Under the pieces are notes generated by a model. The model was not told the DNA's origin, ran no database searches, and saw only the letters and a list, made by a program, of their open reading frames with translations. From Bradyrhizobium sp. AZCC 1721 (GTDB lineage Bacteria > Pseudomonadota > Alphaproteobacteria > Rhizobiales > Xanthobacteraceae), in the NCBI RefSeq assembly GCF_036924715.1, contig NZ_JAZHSB010000001.1, positions 6,129,001 to 6,193,000 of the forward strand: DNA of 64,000 nt, written 5' to 3'. Within the stretch, counting starts at the first letter, position 1. Every line of letters starts with the position of its first letter. Made by a program: the position numbers and the translations under genes. Below, one piece after another: positions 1 through 8,211 of the stretch.

Positions 1-923
1 CCGAGGCCGGGCACGGGATCGCCGGCATAGACCTCATACATGCCGCGGCGGCTCTCGATCAGCGCGCTGCCGTTGCCGACATCGCGCAATACCCAGCCTT
101 CGACGGTCGGCAGGCGGGCGACTTCAGGCTTGGGCGGAACCGCGGGTGCTGGCGCGGGCGCGGCGGCAGCAACCTGCTGCGGCACCGAGCCGGTCACTTC
201 CTTCGCAGGGGCCGGCGCGGCAGCAGCGGTCGTTGCGGAGGCCTGGGCGGCGCGGAGCTTGTCGACGGTCTCGCTGAGCTTGGCAAGTTTCGCCGCGGGC
301 TCGGCCTGGGCCTTCTCGACCTTGTCGAGGCGATCACTGGCCTTGTTGAGCTGGCCTGTCGTCGTCTTGGACGTCTGCTCCAGGCTCGCCTTCAGTGCAC
401 CGATCTCGGCATCGAGCCGCGCCACCGAGGCTTCGAGGGCGCTGTCCTTTGCCGACGCCTGGGTCGAATCTCCGGCCATCAACTTTCCAATACCTGTGGT
501 CGCCAACGCGCCACTGAGCGCACCGGCCACGGTCGCCAGCGCCACAACGGCGGCCATGGCGCCGATCCTGCGCTTGCCGGACGATGGCTCCGCCGGCGCA
601 GCCTTCGTCTCAGTGCCGACGCGGTCGCCAGGCGACATGATCGTCACATTGCCGGGGAAGCGCGGCGCTTCCGGCTTTACGGCGTCGATTTTGGGAGCAT
701 CAACCTTGGGAGCCTCAACCTTTGGCGCTTCCATGTTGACGGCGTCCACCTTGGGCGCGTCTGGCTTCGGGGCGGTCTCTTCCTGCTCGGGCGCCAGTCT
801 CACGGGCTCGACCTCAGCCGCGGCGGCCACCGGCTCGCTCGGCGCCGGTTTGTCCGGTGCGGCTGGCCCGGCCCCAAGGGTTCCGGTCTCACCGCTGGTG
901 GGCTGGGATTGTTGATCGCTCAC
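1..923 (-). CDS. Membrane-anchored Pro/Ala-rich coiled-coil protein, 3' end outside window
   Basis: Function unknown. The GTG start at 923 is preceded by GGAG at a good distance, and the frame stays open for at least 307 codons to the window edge. The order is: an acidic Pro/Ala-rich cytoplasmic segment with short repeats of the type APKVEAPKVDAPK (residues ~55-90), one hydrophobic segment at ~121-142 preceded by KRR, a predicted coiled coil at ~160-228, a second Ala/Pro linker, and the start of a conserved C-terminal block containing GWVLRDV and ALIESR. This build (inner-membrane anchor, periplasmic coiled coil, small C-terminal domain) is what I remember from anonymous Bradyrhizobium proteins. 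Topology and frame are clear, but function is not. Confidence 0.75.
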   Translation of the reverse strand, partial: MSDQQSQPTSGETGTLGAGPAAPDKPAPSEPVAAAAEVEPVRLAPEQEETAPKPDAPKVDAVNMEAPKVEAPKVDAPKIDAVKPEAPRFPGNVTIMSPGDRVGTETKAAPAEPSSGKRRIGAMAAVVALATVAGALSGALATTGIGKLMAGDSTQASAKDSALEASVARLDAEIGALKASLEQTSKTTTGQLNKASDRLDKVEKAQAEPAAKLAKLSETVDKLRAAQASATTAAAAPAPAKEVTGSVPQQVAAAAPAPAPAVPPKPEVARLPTVEGWVLRDVGNGSALIESRRGMYEVYAGDPVPGL

Positions 924-1163
924 GTTGGATTCTCCAGAATTGATTGACCATTTGGTAACTTTTATTGCTTGCCAAATCGTTACCGGCCCGGGCCTTACCG
1001 AAATTTTAGGAACTGATCCGGTCCGGTTTTGGCCTGATACACGTCAGCCATCCCGGTCCAGCCTTTCCTATGCTGCCCTGCGGCATCCGTGGTTCCGTTT
1101 GCGCCGGCTCTTTTCCCGACTAACATGGACGCAACCGACCAGCCAGAAAGGCAGGGGGCCACC

Positions 1164-1538
1164 ATGACCATCGAGAAATGCATCAACGAGTTTGATGTAG
1201 ATGACGTCATTTTTGAGGAAGGCTCGACCGGCCGGGAACTGTTCGTCGTGCTCGACGGCAAGGTCGAGATCGCCAAGATGAACGGCGCCAGCAAGACCGT
1301 GATCGTCACGCTCGGCAAGGGTGAGTTCTTCGGCGAGATGGCGGTAATCGACGGCTCGGCGCGTTCGGCGACGGCCATTGCGGCCACCCCACACACCCGC
1401 GTGATGCGCATAAATCACGCCCGCTTCGTCTACCTGGTGAGCCAGCAGCCTGCCTTTGCGCTGATGATCATGGATGCGCTCAGCAAGCGCCTGCGGGCCT
1501 CCAACACGGTCGCCTTCCGAACCGCGGGCGGTTCATGA
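1164..1538 (+). CDS. Small cyclic-nucleotide-binding-domain protein
   Basis: This 124-residue protein is almost entirely one CNMP-binding (cNMP/CAP) fold. The phosphate-binding-cassette-like GEFFGEMAVIDGSARSATA stretch is clearly visible at roughly residues 55-75, after a beta-roll beginning FEEGSTGRELFVVLDG. There is no DNA-binding or catalytic domain, so it is probably a stand-alone sensor subunit. The ATG at 1164 is chosen over upstream starts because GCAGGGGG lies just before it and the fold begins immediately. The stop overlaps the next start as ATGA at 1535, so it is translationally coupled to an MBL hydrolase; cNMP or redox control of that enzyme is possible but unproven. Confidence 0.85.
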   Translation: MTIEKCINEFDVDDVIFEEGSTGRELFVVLDGKVEIAKMNGASKTVIVTLGKGEFFGEMAVIDGSARSATAIAATPHTRVMRINHARFVYLVSQQPAFALMIMDALSKRLRASNTVAFRTAGGS

Positions 1539-2347
1539 GCGAGCGCAGACCAAGCCCGTTCAAGACGCTGCTCGAGAGCGACTTCTGTACGCTGATCCAG
1601 GCCGCCGAAGACGTCTACCAGGTCCGCTTCAAGAACCGTGCGGCGAACGCCTATCTGGTGCGAGGGAGCTCGCGCACCATCCTGATCGATGTCGGGCTAT
1701 CCTCGAACTATCCGCACCTGCTGACGTCTCTCGATCACGTCGGGGTAAAGCCCGACGATATCGATATGGTAGTGCTGAGCCACGAGCATCTCGACCACAT
1801 CGGCGCGGCCTATCATTTCCACGGCCGCGCCTTCATCGCCGCGCACCGCCTCGCCGCCAACAAGATCATGCTGCGCGACGACTTCTCAATGCTGCGCAAG
1901 ATGTTCAACGAGCCGAACGTGCCGATCAACATCGATCTCTGGCTTGAAGAAGGCAATTTGATCGACCTCGGCAGTTTCCGCCTCAACGTGATGCACACGC
2001 CCGGCCATACCTCGGCCTGCATCACGCTGTTCGACCAGGACAAGGGACTGCTGTTCGCCTCCGATACGTTGATGCCCGGTGGCGTCATGGGCGGCGTGTT
2101 CGGCTCCGGCAGCATCGCCGACTACATCCAGTCGCTGGAGCGGCTGAAGGGCCTGAACTCGAAAATCCTGCTGTCGGGCCACGGACGGCTGTCCGACACG
2201 CCGCAGGAGGATGTGCGGATCGCGATCCAGCGCTCGCATGGATTGTTGTCGGATACCGCGCAATTATTCGACGCGCTGGACGCGCGAGCGAATTTCGAGC
2301 CGATCATGCAGTCGGTGCGCGACCTCAACAAGCTCGACGACAGCTAG
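1535..2347 (+). CDS. MBL-fold metallo-hydrolase
   Basis: A 270-residue metallo-beta-lactamase-fold hydrolase. The dinuclear metal site is complete by eye: SHEHLDH at residues 82-88, a later HTPGHT histidine, the bridging aspartate in FASDTL, and a C-terminal GHG histidine. There is no signal peptide, so it should act in the cytoplasm on a small ester, thioester or thiol substrate. The family is too broad (glyoxalase II, lactonases, persulfide dioxygenases, quinolone-signal enzymes) to name the reaction. It overlaps the upstream cNMP-binding gene by 4 bases, and the two look like a two-gene operon. Confidence 0.85.
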   Translation: MSERRPSPFKTLLESDFCTLIQAAEDVYQVRFKNRAANAYLVRGSSRTILIDVGLSSNYPHLLTSLDHVGVKPDDIDMVVLSHEHLDHIGAAYHFHGRAFIAAHRLAANKIMLRDDFSMLRKMFNEPNVPINIDLWLEEGNLIDLGSFRLNVMHTPGHTSACITLFDQDKGLLFASDTLMPGGVMGGVFGSGSIADYIQSLERLKGLNSKILLSGHGRLSDTPQEDVRIAIQRSHGLLSDTAQLFDALDARANFEPIMQSVRDLNKLDDS

Positions 2348-2401
2348 GCCTGCCGGCCCGCAGGATACAATGTCGAGCAGTTCGCTGTCCGCTTGATCAA
2401 G

Positions 2402-2432
2402 AAAAAGGCCGGCGGGCGTTACGCCGCCGACC
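2402..2432 (-). terminator. Probable intrinsic terminator of the lemA/TPM operon
   Basis: Read on the minus strand there is a 9-bp GC-rich stem (GGTCGGCGG pairing with CCGCCGGCC, one G-U) around an 8-base loop, followed directly by a T5 run. It lies about 190 bases beyond the stop of the last leftward gene (2620), so it would end the leftward lemA operon rather than the rightward MBL gene, for which no U-tract is present. Confidence 0.55.
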
Positions 2433-2619
2433 TTGTCTTGCAACTGCCGGCTCGCGGGTCCGGTTCCGTTGCTTTGCATTCCGCTTACTGCATTATCGGT
2501 AACACCCAGCATCGGCTGATGCCATTGCATGCAGGTATGGCCAATCCGTCCAGAGGTAGGCTCACACTATGGAAACGGATGGAGCCGACTATCCATTGGT
2601 TTAGGGCATTGGGCGTGGG

Positions 2620-3117
2620 TTACATCACCACAGGTGCATCCGGGAGTTCATTCGGCCCGCCGCCCGCCTTCGGAAAATGCGTCACCAGTTCCCGCGACAC
2701 AGCCTGGACGCCAGTGATCACGCCCCGCTCGAAATGCCCGGCGCGGAAATCGGCTTCCATCTGCCGGCAGATTTTCTCCCACCCCTCAGCACCGACCTTA
2801 GCATCGATCCCGCGGTCGGCGACGATCTCGACGTCGTGATCGGCGAGCAAGAGATAGATCAGCACGCCGTTATTGTCGGCGGTATCCCATATCCGCAAAT
2901 GCGAAAAGACGTCCAGCGCCCGTTCTCGCGCGGGCTGGTTGCGAAACAGCGGTGCGCCGTCGAGCGCGCCTTCGACCACGAAACGGACCTGCCCGGAATG
3001 AGTTGCCTCGCCCGCTTTGATCGCCTGTTCGATCCCTGCCAAGACGGCTGGCGGGAAATCGCGGCGGCGACGCCAGTGATGCTGGAGAAGATGCCTGATG
3101 ATACGTGCGATGCTCAT
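2620..3117 (-). CDS. TPM-domain protein, short form
   Basis: A 165-residue protein with a TPM domain (YgcG/TLP18.3 family). The domain core is recognisable in the segment with DVFSHLRIWDTADNNGVLIY followed by an acidic, aspartate-rich turn and a WEKICRQ helix. It lacks the long Gly/Ser-rich tail and membrane segments of its upstream partner. The ATG at 3117 sits two bases past the stop of that partner, which supports this start over upstream in-frame ones and implies co-transcription. Proteins of this family work at membranes and in photosystem II repair in plants, while their bacterial role is poorly defined. Confidence 0.8.
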   Translation of the reverse strand: MSIARIIRHLLQHHWRRRRDFPPAVLAGIEQAIKAGEATHSGQVRFVVEGALDGAPLFRNQPARERALDVFSHLRIWDTADNNGVLIYLLLADHDVEIVADRGIDAKVGAEGWEKICRQMEADFRAGHFERGVITGVQAVSRELVTHFPKAGGGPNELPDAPVVM

Positions 3118-3119
3118 GT

Positions 3120-4010
3120 CTACCAGCTCCCCGATGCACCGCCGCCGCCAAAGCTGCCACCGCCACCGCGGAACCCGCTGTCGCTGGAGCTGCCACCGCC
3201 GGACCAGGAGCCCGCGCTGCCACCGACCCATCCACTGTCCCTGCCGCGGCGTCCCACGCTTGGGCCCATCGAGCCCATGTTCTGGACGAGGAAACTTACG
3301 ACGAACGCGATAAAGCCGATGAGGATCGCCACTGCGAACGATCCCGCAACGAACCAGCCGAAGACGCCTGCGATGCCGCCGGTCGCCGCCGCGCCGATGA
3401 ATCGGCCGAGCACCGCCCTCAGCACCCCACCGACAATGAAAACGAAGACGAGGATAAATGGATTGAACGGATCGACATAGTTGGACAAGCCGGGACTTTG
3501 CCAGTGTGGCGGTTCCGGCTCCGGCAGTTTCTCGCCATTGGCGACCGCGATCATCCGGTTGACGCCTGCCGAAACACCGCCGGCGAAATCGCCACTCTTG
3601 AATTTTGGCGTGATGTCCTCGTCGATGATGCGCTTGGTCGTGGCATCCGTCAGCGCGCCCTCGAGGCCGTAACCGACCTCGATCCGCAAGCGGCGATCGT
3701 TCTTGGCGATCACGAGAAGCGCGCCGTCGTCGATCTTCTTGCGGCCGATCTTCCAGGCTTCCGCGACGCGGAGCGCGAATTGCTCGATGGCCTCGCCGTC
3801 CGTCGTCGGCACGATCAGCACGGCGATCTGGCTGCCTTTTCGCGCCTCGAGATCCCCAAGCTGCTGCGTCAGCGCGGCGACGTCGCCGGCAGCGAGTGTG
3901 CCCGTCTGGTCAACGACCCGCCCGCTCAAGGGCGGCACCGCGACGAGCGCCAGAGCTGAAGCAGCCCAGCACAGCAGTAGTGCAAGAAGGGACGCTCTCG
4001 CAGCGTTCAT
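3120..4010 (-). CDS. TPM-domain membrane protein with Gly/Ser-rich tail (YgcG type)
   Basis: 296 residues: an N-terminal signal peptide ending near ALALVAVP, a TPM domain over residues ~25-150 with VVDQTGTL and YGLEGAL typical of the family, two or three hydrophobic segments (~180-245), and a low-complexity tail of GGGG, GSS and SGW repeats ending in GASGSW. This is the standard YgcG architecture. It is the middle gene of a three-gene leftward operon: lemA upstream with a 20-base gap, the short TPM gene 2 bases downstream. LemA plus TPM pairs are a common envelope module of uncertain function. Confidence 0.88.
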   Translation of the reverse strand: MNAARASLLALLLCWAASALALVAVPPLSGRVVDQTGTLAAGDVAALTQQLGDLEARKGSQIAVLIVPTTDGEAIEQFALRVAEAWKIGRKKIDDGALLVIAKNDRRLRIEVGYGLEGALTDATTKRIIDEDITPKFKSGDFAGGVSAGVNRMIAVANGEKLPEPEPPHWQSPGLSNYVDPFNPFILVFVFIVGGVLRAVLGRFIGAAATGGIAGVFGWFVAGSFAVAILIGFIAFVVSFLVQNMGSMGPSVGRRGRDSGWVGGSAGSWSGGGSSSDSGFRGGGGSFGGGGASGSW

Positions 4011-4030
4011 CGCAGTGGCCTTTTCAGCCG

Positions 4031-4639
4031 CTACTTGGCAGGCGCCGGCGTCGGGTTGAAGTCCACCTTCGGCGCCGTCGAGATCGCCTTCTCGTTCTCG
4101 ACCGCAAAATTCGGCTTTTCCTGGTAGCCGAACGCCATCGCCGTGAGATTGTTCGGGAAGGTGCGGATGCCGACATTGTAATCCTGCACCGCCTTGATGT
4201 AGCGGTTGCGCGCCACCGTGATGCGGTTCTCGGTGCCTTCGAGCTGCGCCATCAAATCGCGAAACAGCGTATCCGATTTGAGCTGCGGATAATTCTCGGT
4301 GACGACCAGCAGCCGCGACAGCGCGCTCGTGAGTTCACTTTGGGCGGACTGGAATTTCTGGAACGCAGCGGGATCGTTCAGCACCTCTGGCGTGGCCTGG
4401 ATGCTGCCGACCTTGGCGCGGGCATTGGTGACGCCGAGCAGCACGTCCTTTTCCTGTTGCGCAAAGCCTTTTACGGAATTGACGAGGTTGGGCACCAGAT
4501 CGGCGCGGCGCTGGTACTGGTTGACCACCTCCGACCACCCCGACTTGACCCGCTCGTCATTGGCCTGGATGGCGTTGTAGCCGCAATTGGTCAGGCTCAG
4601 CGTCGCCAGCGCCGCCAGTACAGTCCAAACTCTGCGCAT
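4031..4639 (-). CDS. lemA: LemA family lipoprotein
   Basis: A 202-residue LemA protein. The N-terminus is a lipoprotein signal with a lipobox-like LTNC at residues 15-18, so the mature chain is likely lipid-anchored at Cys19 or nearby. The rest is the helical LemA core, with RRADLVPNLVNSVKG and the asparagine/tyrosine-rich RYIKAVQDYN helix, ending in a short Pro/Ala tail. It heads the leftward lemA-TPM-TPM operon. Family membership is certain, but cellular function remains vague. Confidence 0.92.
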   Translation of the reverse strand: MRRVWTVLAALATLSLTNCGYNAIQANDERVKSGWSEVVNQYQRRADLVPNLVNSVKGFAQQEKDVLLGVTNARAKVGSIQATPEVLNDPAAFQKFQSAQSELTSALSRLLVVTENYPQLKSDTLFRDLMAQLEGTENRITVARNRYIKAVQDYNVGIRTFPNNLTAMAFGYQEKPNFAVENEKAISTAPKVDFNPTPAPAK

Positions 4640-4802
4640 CGAACTCTCCCAAAGGAAAGTTCAACGCCAACCGGTTTGATTGGTTGCGTCTGGCATGCAA
4701 GGCGCAAGCCTGCTTCAGGTTCATTTTGCAGCCCGATGGCCCTTGCCTATCATTCGCCGAAATAACAACATGGCCCGATAACAATAATTGAGGGAGGGCC
4801 GA

Positions 4803-5654
4803 TTGACCGCTTTCGAAACCATCGTCGTGGAGCGGCCGGAGCCGCGCATCGCGCGGATCGTGATGAACCGACCCGAGGCGCGCAACGCGCAGAACCTGCA
4901 GATGACCTACGATCTCAGCACCGCCTTTGATCAGGCGGTGCAGGACGACGCAGTCAAGGTCATCGTTCTCGCCGGCAACGGCCCGCATTTTTCGTCAGGG
5001 CATGACCTGCGCCCCGGAGCCAAGAATACTGCCGGCGTGGATTTTCCGCCGGTCGGAAATTGGGGCGGGTTCGCCGAACCCAACGCCCACGGCCGCTTTG
5101 CGCGCGAGCAGGAAATCTATCTGCAGATCACGCGGCGCTGGCGCAACCTCGCAAAGCCGACGATTGCCGAAGTGCATGGCAAATGCATCGCCGGCGGATT
5201 GATGCTGGCGTGGGCCTGCGACCTCATCGTCGCAAGCGATGACGCCGAGTTCTGCGATCCCGTGGTCACCATGGGCGTCTGCGGCGTCGAATGGTTCGTG
5301 CATCCCTGGGAGCTAGGCCCGCGCAAGGCCAAGGAATTGCTGTTCACCGCCGACGTCTGGAGTGCGCAGGAAGCCCACCGGCTCGGCATGGTCAACCACG
5401 TGGTGCCGCGAGACGAGCTTTCCCCCTTCGTGATGAAGCTTGCTGAAAGGATCGCGGCAAAACCTTCCTTCGCGCTGAAGCTGACCAAGGAGGCCGTCAA
5501 CCGCTCGGTCGATGTGACGGGACAGCCTGCGGCGATCGAGCAGGCATTCGCGCTGCATCAGCTCTGCCACGCGCACAATCTTCAGGAATTCGGAATGATC
5601 GTGGATCCCGCGGGCCTTCACCCGTCCGTCCGAAAGCCGGCGCAGGCCAGCTAA
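4803..5654 (+). CDS. Enoyl-CoA hydratase/isomerase family protein
   Basis: A 283-residue crotonase-fold protein. The oxyanion-hole segments are visible as FSSGHDLR and GKCIAGGLMLAWACDL, and the acidic stretch SDDAEFCDP follows as in the family. Typical enoyl-CoA hydratases carry a glutamate pair; here the matching region reads VTMGVCGVEWF, so the exact reaction (hydratase, isomerase or hydrolase) is open. The start is taken as TTG at 4803 because GGGAGGG sits five bases before it and the nearest ATG is closed by an immediate stop. It is followed 22 bases later by two acyl-CoA dehydrogenases, so it probably belongs to one acyl-CoA degradation operon. Confidence 0.82.
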   Translation: MTAFETIVVERPEPRIARIVMNRPEARNAQNLQMTYDLSTAFDQAVQDDAVKVIVLAGNGPHFSSGHDLRPGAKNTAGVDFPPVGNWGGFAEPNAHGRFAREQEIYLQITRRWRNLAKPTIAEVHGKCIAGGLMLAWACDLIVASDDAEFCDPVVTMGVCGVEWFVHPWELGPRKAKELLFTADVWSAQEAHRLGMVNHVVPRDELSPFVMKLAERIAAKPSFALKLTKEAVNRSVDVTGQPAAIEQAFALHQLCHAHNLQEFGMIVDPAGLHPSVRKPAQAS

Positions 5655-5676
5655 GAAAAAGGCAAAAGCAAATCAG

Positions 5677-6810
5677 ATGGACCTCAATCTGAGCGACGAG
5701 CAGCGATTGCTGCGCGAAAGTGCCGACCGCTTCGTCAATGAGACTTACACCGCCGATCACCGCCGCAGGATCGCGAACGATCCGCTCGGCTTCAGCATGG
5801 ATATCTGGAAGCAGTTCGGCGATCTCGGCTGGCTGGCACTGCCGATTGCCGAGGCACATGGCGGGCTCGGCGGTGGCGCTATCGAGATCGGCATCCTGAT
5901 GGAAGCATTTGGACGCGGCCTCGTTACCGAACCTTATCTCTCCACCGTCGTTATCGGCGCTTCGCTGATCGCGGAGTGCGGCACGGAAACGCAGAAGCAG
6001 CGACTGCTGCCCAAAATTGCCGATGGTTCACTGATTTTGGCATTCGCGCATTCCGAACGGCAGGCGCGCTACGACCTTGCCAGGGTGGCTACGACAGCGA
6101 AGAGAACACCTGACGGCTGGCGTATCGATGGACAGAAGATCGCCGTGCTCGACGGCAACGCCGCTGGGCAGATCATCGTCTCGGCGCGCATCGATGACGG
6201 CAAGATCGGTCTGTTCATGGTGCCGCGAGGCGCCGCCGGCCTCACCTCACATGATTTCCCGCGGCTTGGTGGCGGCCGGGCCTGCAACCTCGAACTCAGG
6301 GATGTGCAGCTTCCCGCCGATGCCCTGCTCGGCGACGGCAGCGACGCGCTGCCGGCGATCGAAGTCGTGGTCGACCGCGCCATGGCTGCGCTCGGTGCCG
6401 AAGCCGTCGGCATCATGCAGGCCCTGCTCGACCAGACACTGGAATACACCAAAATCCGAAAGCAATTCGGCCGGCCGCTCTCTGCCAATCAGGTGATCCG
6501 TCATCGCCTCGCCGACATCGCCATGCAATGCGACGAGGCGCGCTCGATGGCACTGCGCGCGGCATTGATGGCCGATGCCGAACCGGTCGCGCGCAATCGC
6601 GCCGCCTCGGGCGCTAAAGCCAAGATCGGCAAATGCGCGCGCTTCGTCGCCGAACAATCCGTCCAGCTTCACGGCGCGATGGGCGTTACCGAAGAGCTCG
6701 ACATCGGCTCCTACTTCAAGCGCCTGCTCGCCTTCGAGATGCTGTTCGGCGGCAGCGCCCATCATTATCGCCGTCATGCCGCCCTCGGCGGACGAGCCGT
6801 TGAGGCTTGA
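5677..6810 (+). CDS. Acyl-CoA dehydrogenase family protein
   Basis: A 377-residue flavoprotein of the acyl-CoA dehydrogenase family, starting MDLNLSDEQRLLRESADRF. The three-domain layout is present: N-terminal helical domain, middle beta-domain with the Gly-rich LGGGRACNLEL segment, and C-terminal helical domain with the YTKIRKQFGRPL block and the GAMGVTEELDI motif near the end. It would oxidise an acyl-CoA and pass electrons to ETF. It forms a pair with the next acyl-CoA dehydrogenase (13-base gap); such pairs often make heteromeric enzymes for branched, cyclic or steroid-like acyl-CoAs. The substrate is not deducible. Confidence 0.88.
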   Translation: MDLNLSDEQRLLRESADRFVNETYTADHRRRIANDPLGFSMDIWKQFGDLGWLALPIAEAHGGLGGGAIEIGILMEAFGRGLVTEPYLSTVVIGASLIAECGTETQKQRLLPKIADGSLILAFAHSERQARYDLARVATTAKRTPDGWRIDGQKIAVLDGNAAGQIIVSARIDDGKIGLFMVPRGAAGLTSHDFPRLGGGRACNLELRDVQLPADALLGDGSDALPAIEVVVDRAMAALGAEAVGIMQALLDQTLEYTKIRKQFGRPLSANQVIRHRLADIAMQCDEARSMALRAALMADAEPVARNRAASGAKAKIGKCARFVAEQSVQLHGAMGVTEELDIGSYFKRLLAFEMLFGGSAHHYRRHAALGGRAVEA

Positions 6811-6823
6811 AAGGAACATACCC

Positions 6824-8020
6824 ATGGATCTCACCTTCAGCGCCGAGGAGCGCGCCTTCGAAAAGGAGGTGCGCGACTTCATCGCCGCCAGCCTCACGCC
6901 GGAGATGAAGCGCGCCACCGCGCTGACGCCTTCGGTGTTCTCCGATCCTGATATCGGCATGGCCTGGCAGCGCGCGCTGCACAAGAAGGGCTGGGGCGCG
7001 CCGGGCTGGCCGGTGGAATATGGCGGGCCGGACTGGACGCCGGCGCAACGCTGGATTTTTGAGGCCGAATGCGCCCGCGCCGGCGTGCCCAATGTGAACG
7101 TGATGGGCGTCAAGATGGTCGGCCCGGTCATCATCGGCTTCGGCTCGCCCGAGCAGAAGAACTTTTATCTGCCGCGGATTCTCTCGGGCGAGGATTATTG
7201 GTGCCAGGGCTATTCCGAGCCGGGCTCCGGCTCCGACCTCGCCTCGCTGAAAACCCGAGCCGCGCGCGACGGCGACGACTACATCATCAACGGCACCAAG
7301 ATCTGGACCACGCACGCCCACCACGCCAACCGGATGTTCGCGCTGGTGCGCACCAACGAGACCGAGCGGCAGCAGGACGGCATCTCCTTCATCCTGATCG
7401 ACATGAAGACCCCGGGCATTACCACGCGGCCGATCCTGACCATCGGCGGCGACCACGAGGTCAACCAGGTGTTTTTCGACGACGTACGGGTGCCCATCGC
7501 CAACCGCGTCGGCGAGGAAGGCAAGGGCTGGACCTACGGCAAGTATCTGCTCGAGTTCGAGCGCGGCTCCGGCATCGCCTCGGCCAAGCTGCGCGAAGCG
7601 CTGAAGACGGTCTCTAGCCTTGCCGAATCTCACGCGACCGGCCGGGCCATCGGCGATCCCGATATCGCGGTGCGGATGTCGGAGATCGAGGTCGATATCG
7701 ACGCGCTCGAGATGACGGAATTACGCGTGCTGTCGGCGCTGCAGACCGGGCAAAATCCCGGCGCAGTGTCGTCGCTCTTAAAACTGCGCGTCAGCGAAAT
7801 CCGCCAGGCGGTGACACGGCTCGGCGTCGACGTGATCGGCAATGACGGGCTCTATGTCGAGCCAATACGGCCGCTCTACCGGCTCAACGAGGCGCCGGGA
7901 ATCCCCGAGGAGTTGCTTCCCGTCGTGCCGGAGTATCTCAACGGCAGGGCCTATACGATTTTCGGCGGCTCGTCGGAGATCCAGCGCGATATCGTCGCAA
8001 AGATGGTGTTGGGGCTGTAG
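6824..8020 (+). CDS. Acyl-CoA dehydrogenase family protein (pair partner)
   Basis: A 398-residue acyl-CoA dehydrogenase. The start at 6824 (MDLTFSAEERAFEKEV) is placed after GAAAGGA; a longer in-frame extension has no family resemblance. Landmarks are WCQGYSEPGSGSDLASL in the flavin/substrate domain, IWTTHAHHANRMF, and the C-terminal FGGSSEIQRDIVAKMVLGL tail. It is the last gene of the hydratase-ACAD-ACAD operon and is followed by a large palindromic repeat that may also end transcription. It is more like the steroid/long-chain FadE pair members than short-chain enzymes, but this is an impression only. Confidence 0.9.
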   Translation: MDLTFSAEERAFEKEVRDFIAASLTPEMKRATALTPSVFSDPDIGMAWQRALHKKGWGAPGWPVEYGGPDWTPAQRWIFEAECARAGVPNVNVMGVKMVGPVIIGFGSPEQKNFYLPRILSGEDYWCQGYSEPGSGSDLASLKTRAARDGDDYIINGTKIWTTHAHHANRMFALVRTNETERQQDGISFILIDMKTPGITTRPILTIGGDHEVNQVFFDDVRVPIANRVGEEGKGWTYGKYLLEFERGSGIASAKLREALKTVSSLAESHATGRAIGDPDIAVRMSEIEVDIDALEMTELRVLSALQTGQNPGAVSSLLKLRVSEIRQAVTRLGVDVIGNDGLYVEPIRPLYRLNEAPGIPEELLPVVPEYLNGRAYTIFGGSSEIQRDIVAKMVLGL

Positions 8021-8028
8021 GCACGAAT

Positions 8029-8190
8029 ACCCTCCCCTGGAGGGGGAGGGTCGGCTCACATGGAGCGCGGCGAAATGTGAGACGGGGTGGGGTGATCTCT
8101 CAGCTCGGACAGTGTTCGGGAGGAGAGACCGTCACCCCACCCCGCCACGCATCTTCGATGCGTGCCGACCCTCCCCCTCCAGGGGAGGGT
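8029..8190. repeat. Nested perfect inverted-repeat element (REP/MITE-like)
   Basis: The outer arms 8029-8055 and 8164-8190 are perfect 27-base inverted copies. Inside are a second 13-base inverted repeat (8083-8095 with 8132-8144, CGGGGTGGGGTGA), and two small hairpins (TCACAT/ATGTGA at 8056-8080; ACGCAT/ATGCGT at 8147-8163). The whole unit could fold into one branched structure. It fills the gap between the converging acyl-CoA dehydrogenase (+) and CoxL-like gene (-). Similar CCTCCCC-type elements are scattered in Bradyrhizobium genomes as far as I recall; no transposase is inside. Confidence 0.85.
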
Positions 8191-8211
8191 GAAGGAACGA
8201 CGTCGGACGTT

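Noticed and set aside
40..915. Long rightward reading frame of 291 codons rich in Ala, Ser and Gly
   Set aside because: It is the antisense of the leftward Pro/Ala-rich membrane protein, which has a GTG start with GGAG, a membrane helix and a coiled coil; the rightward product is low-complexity only.
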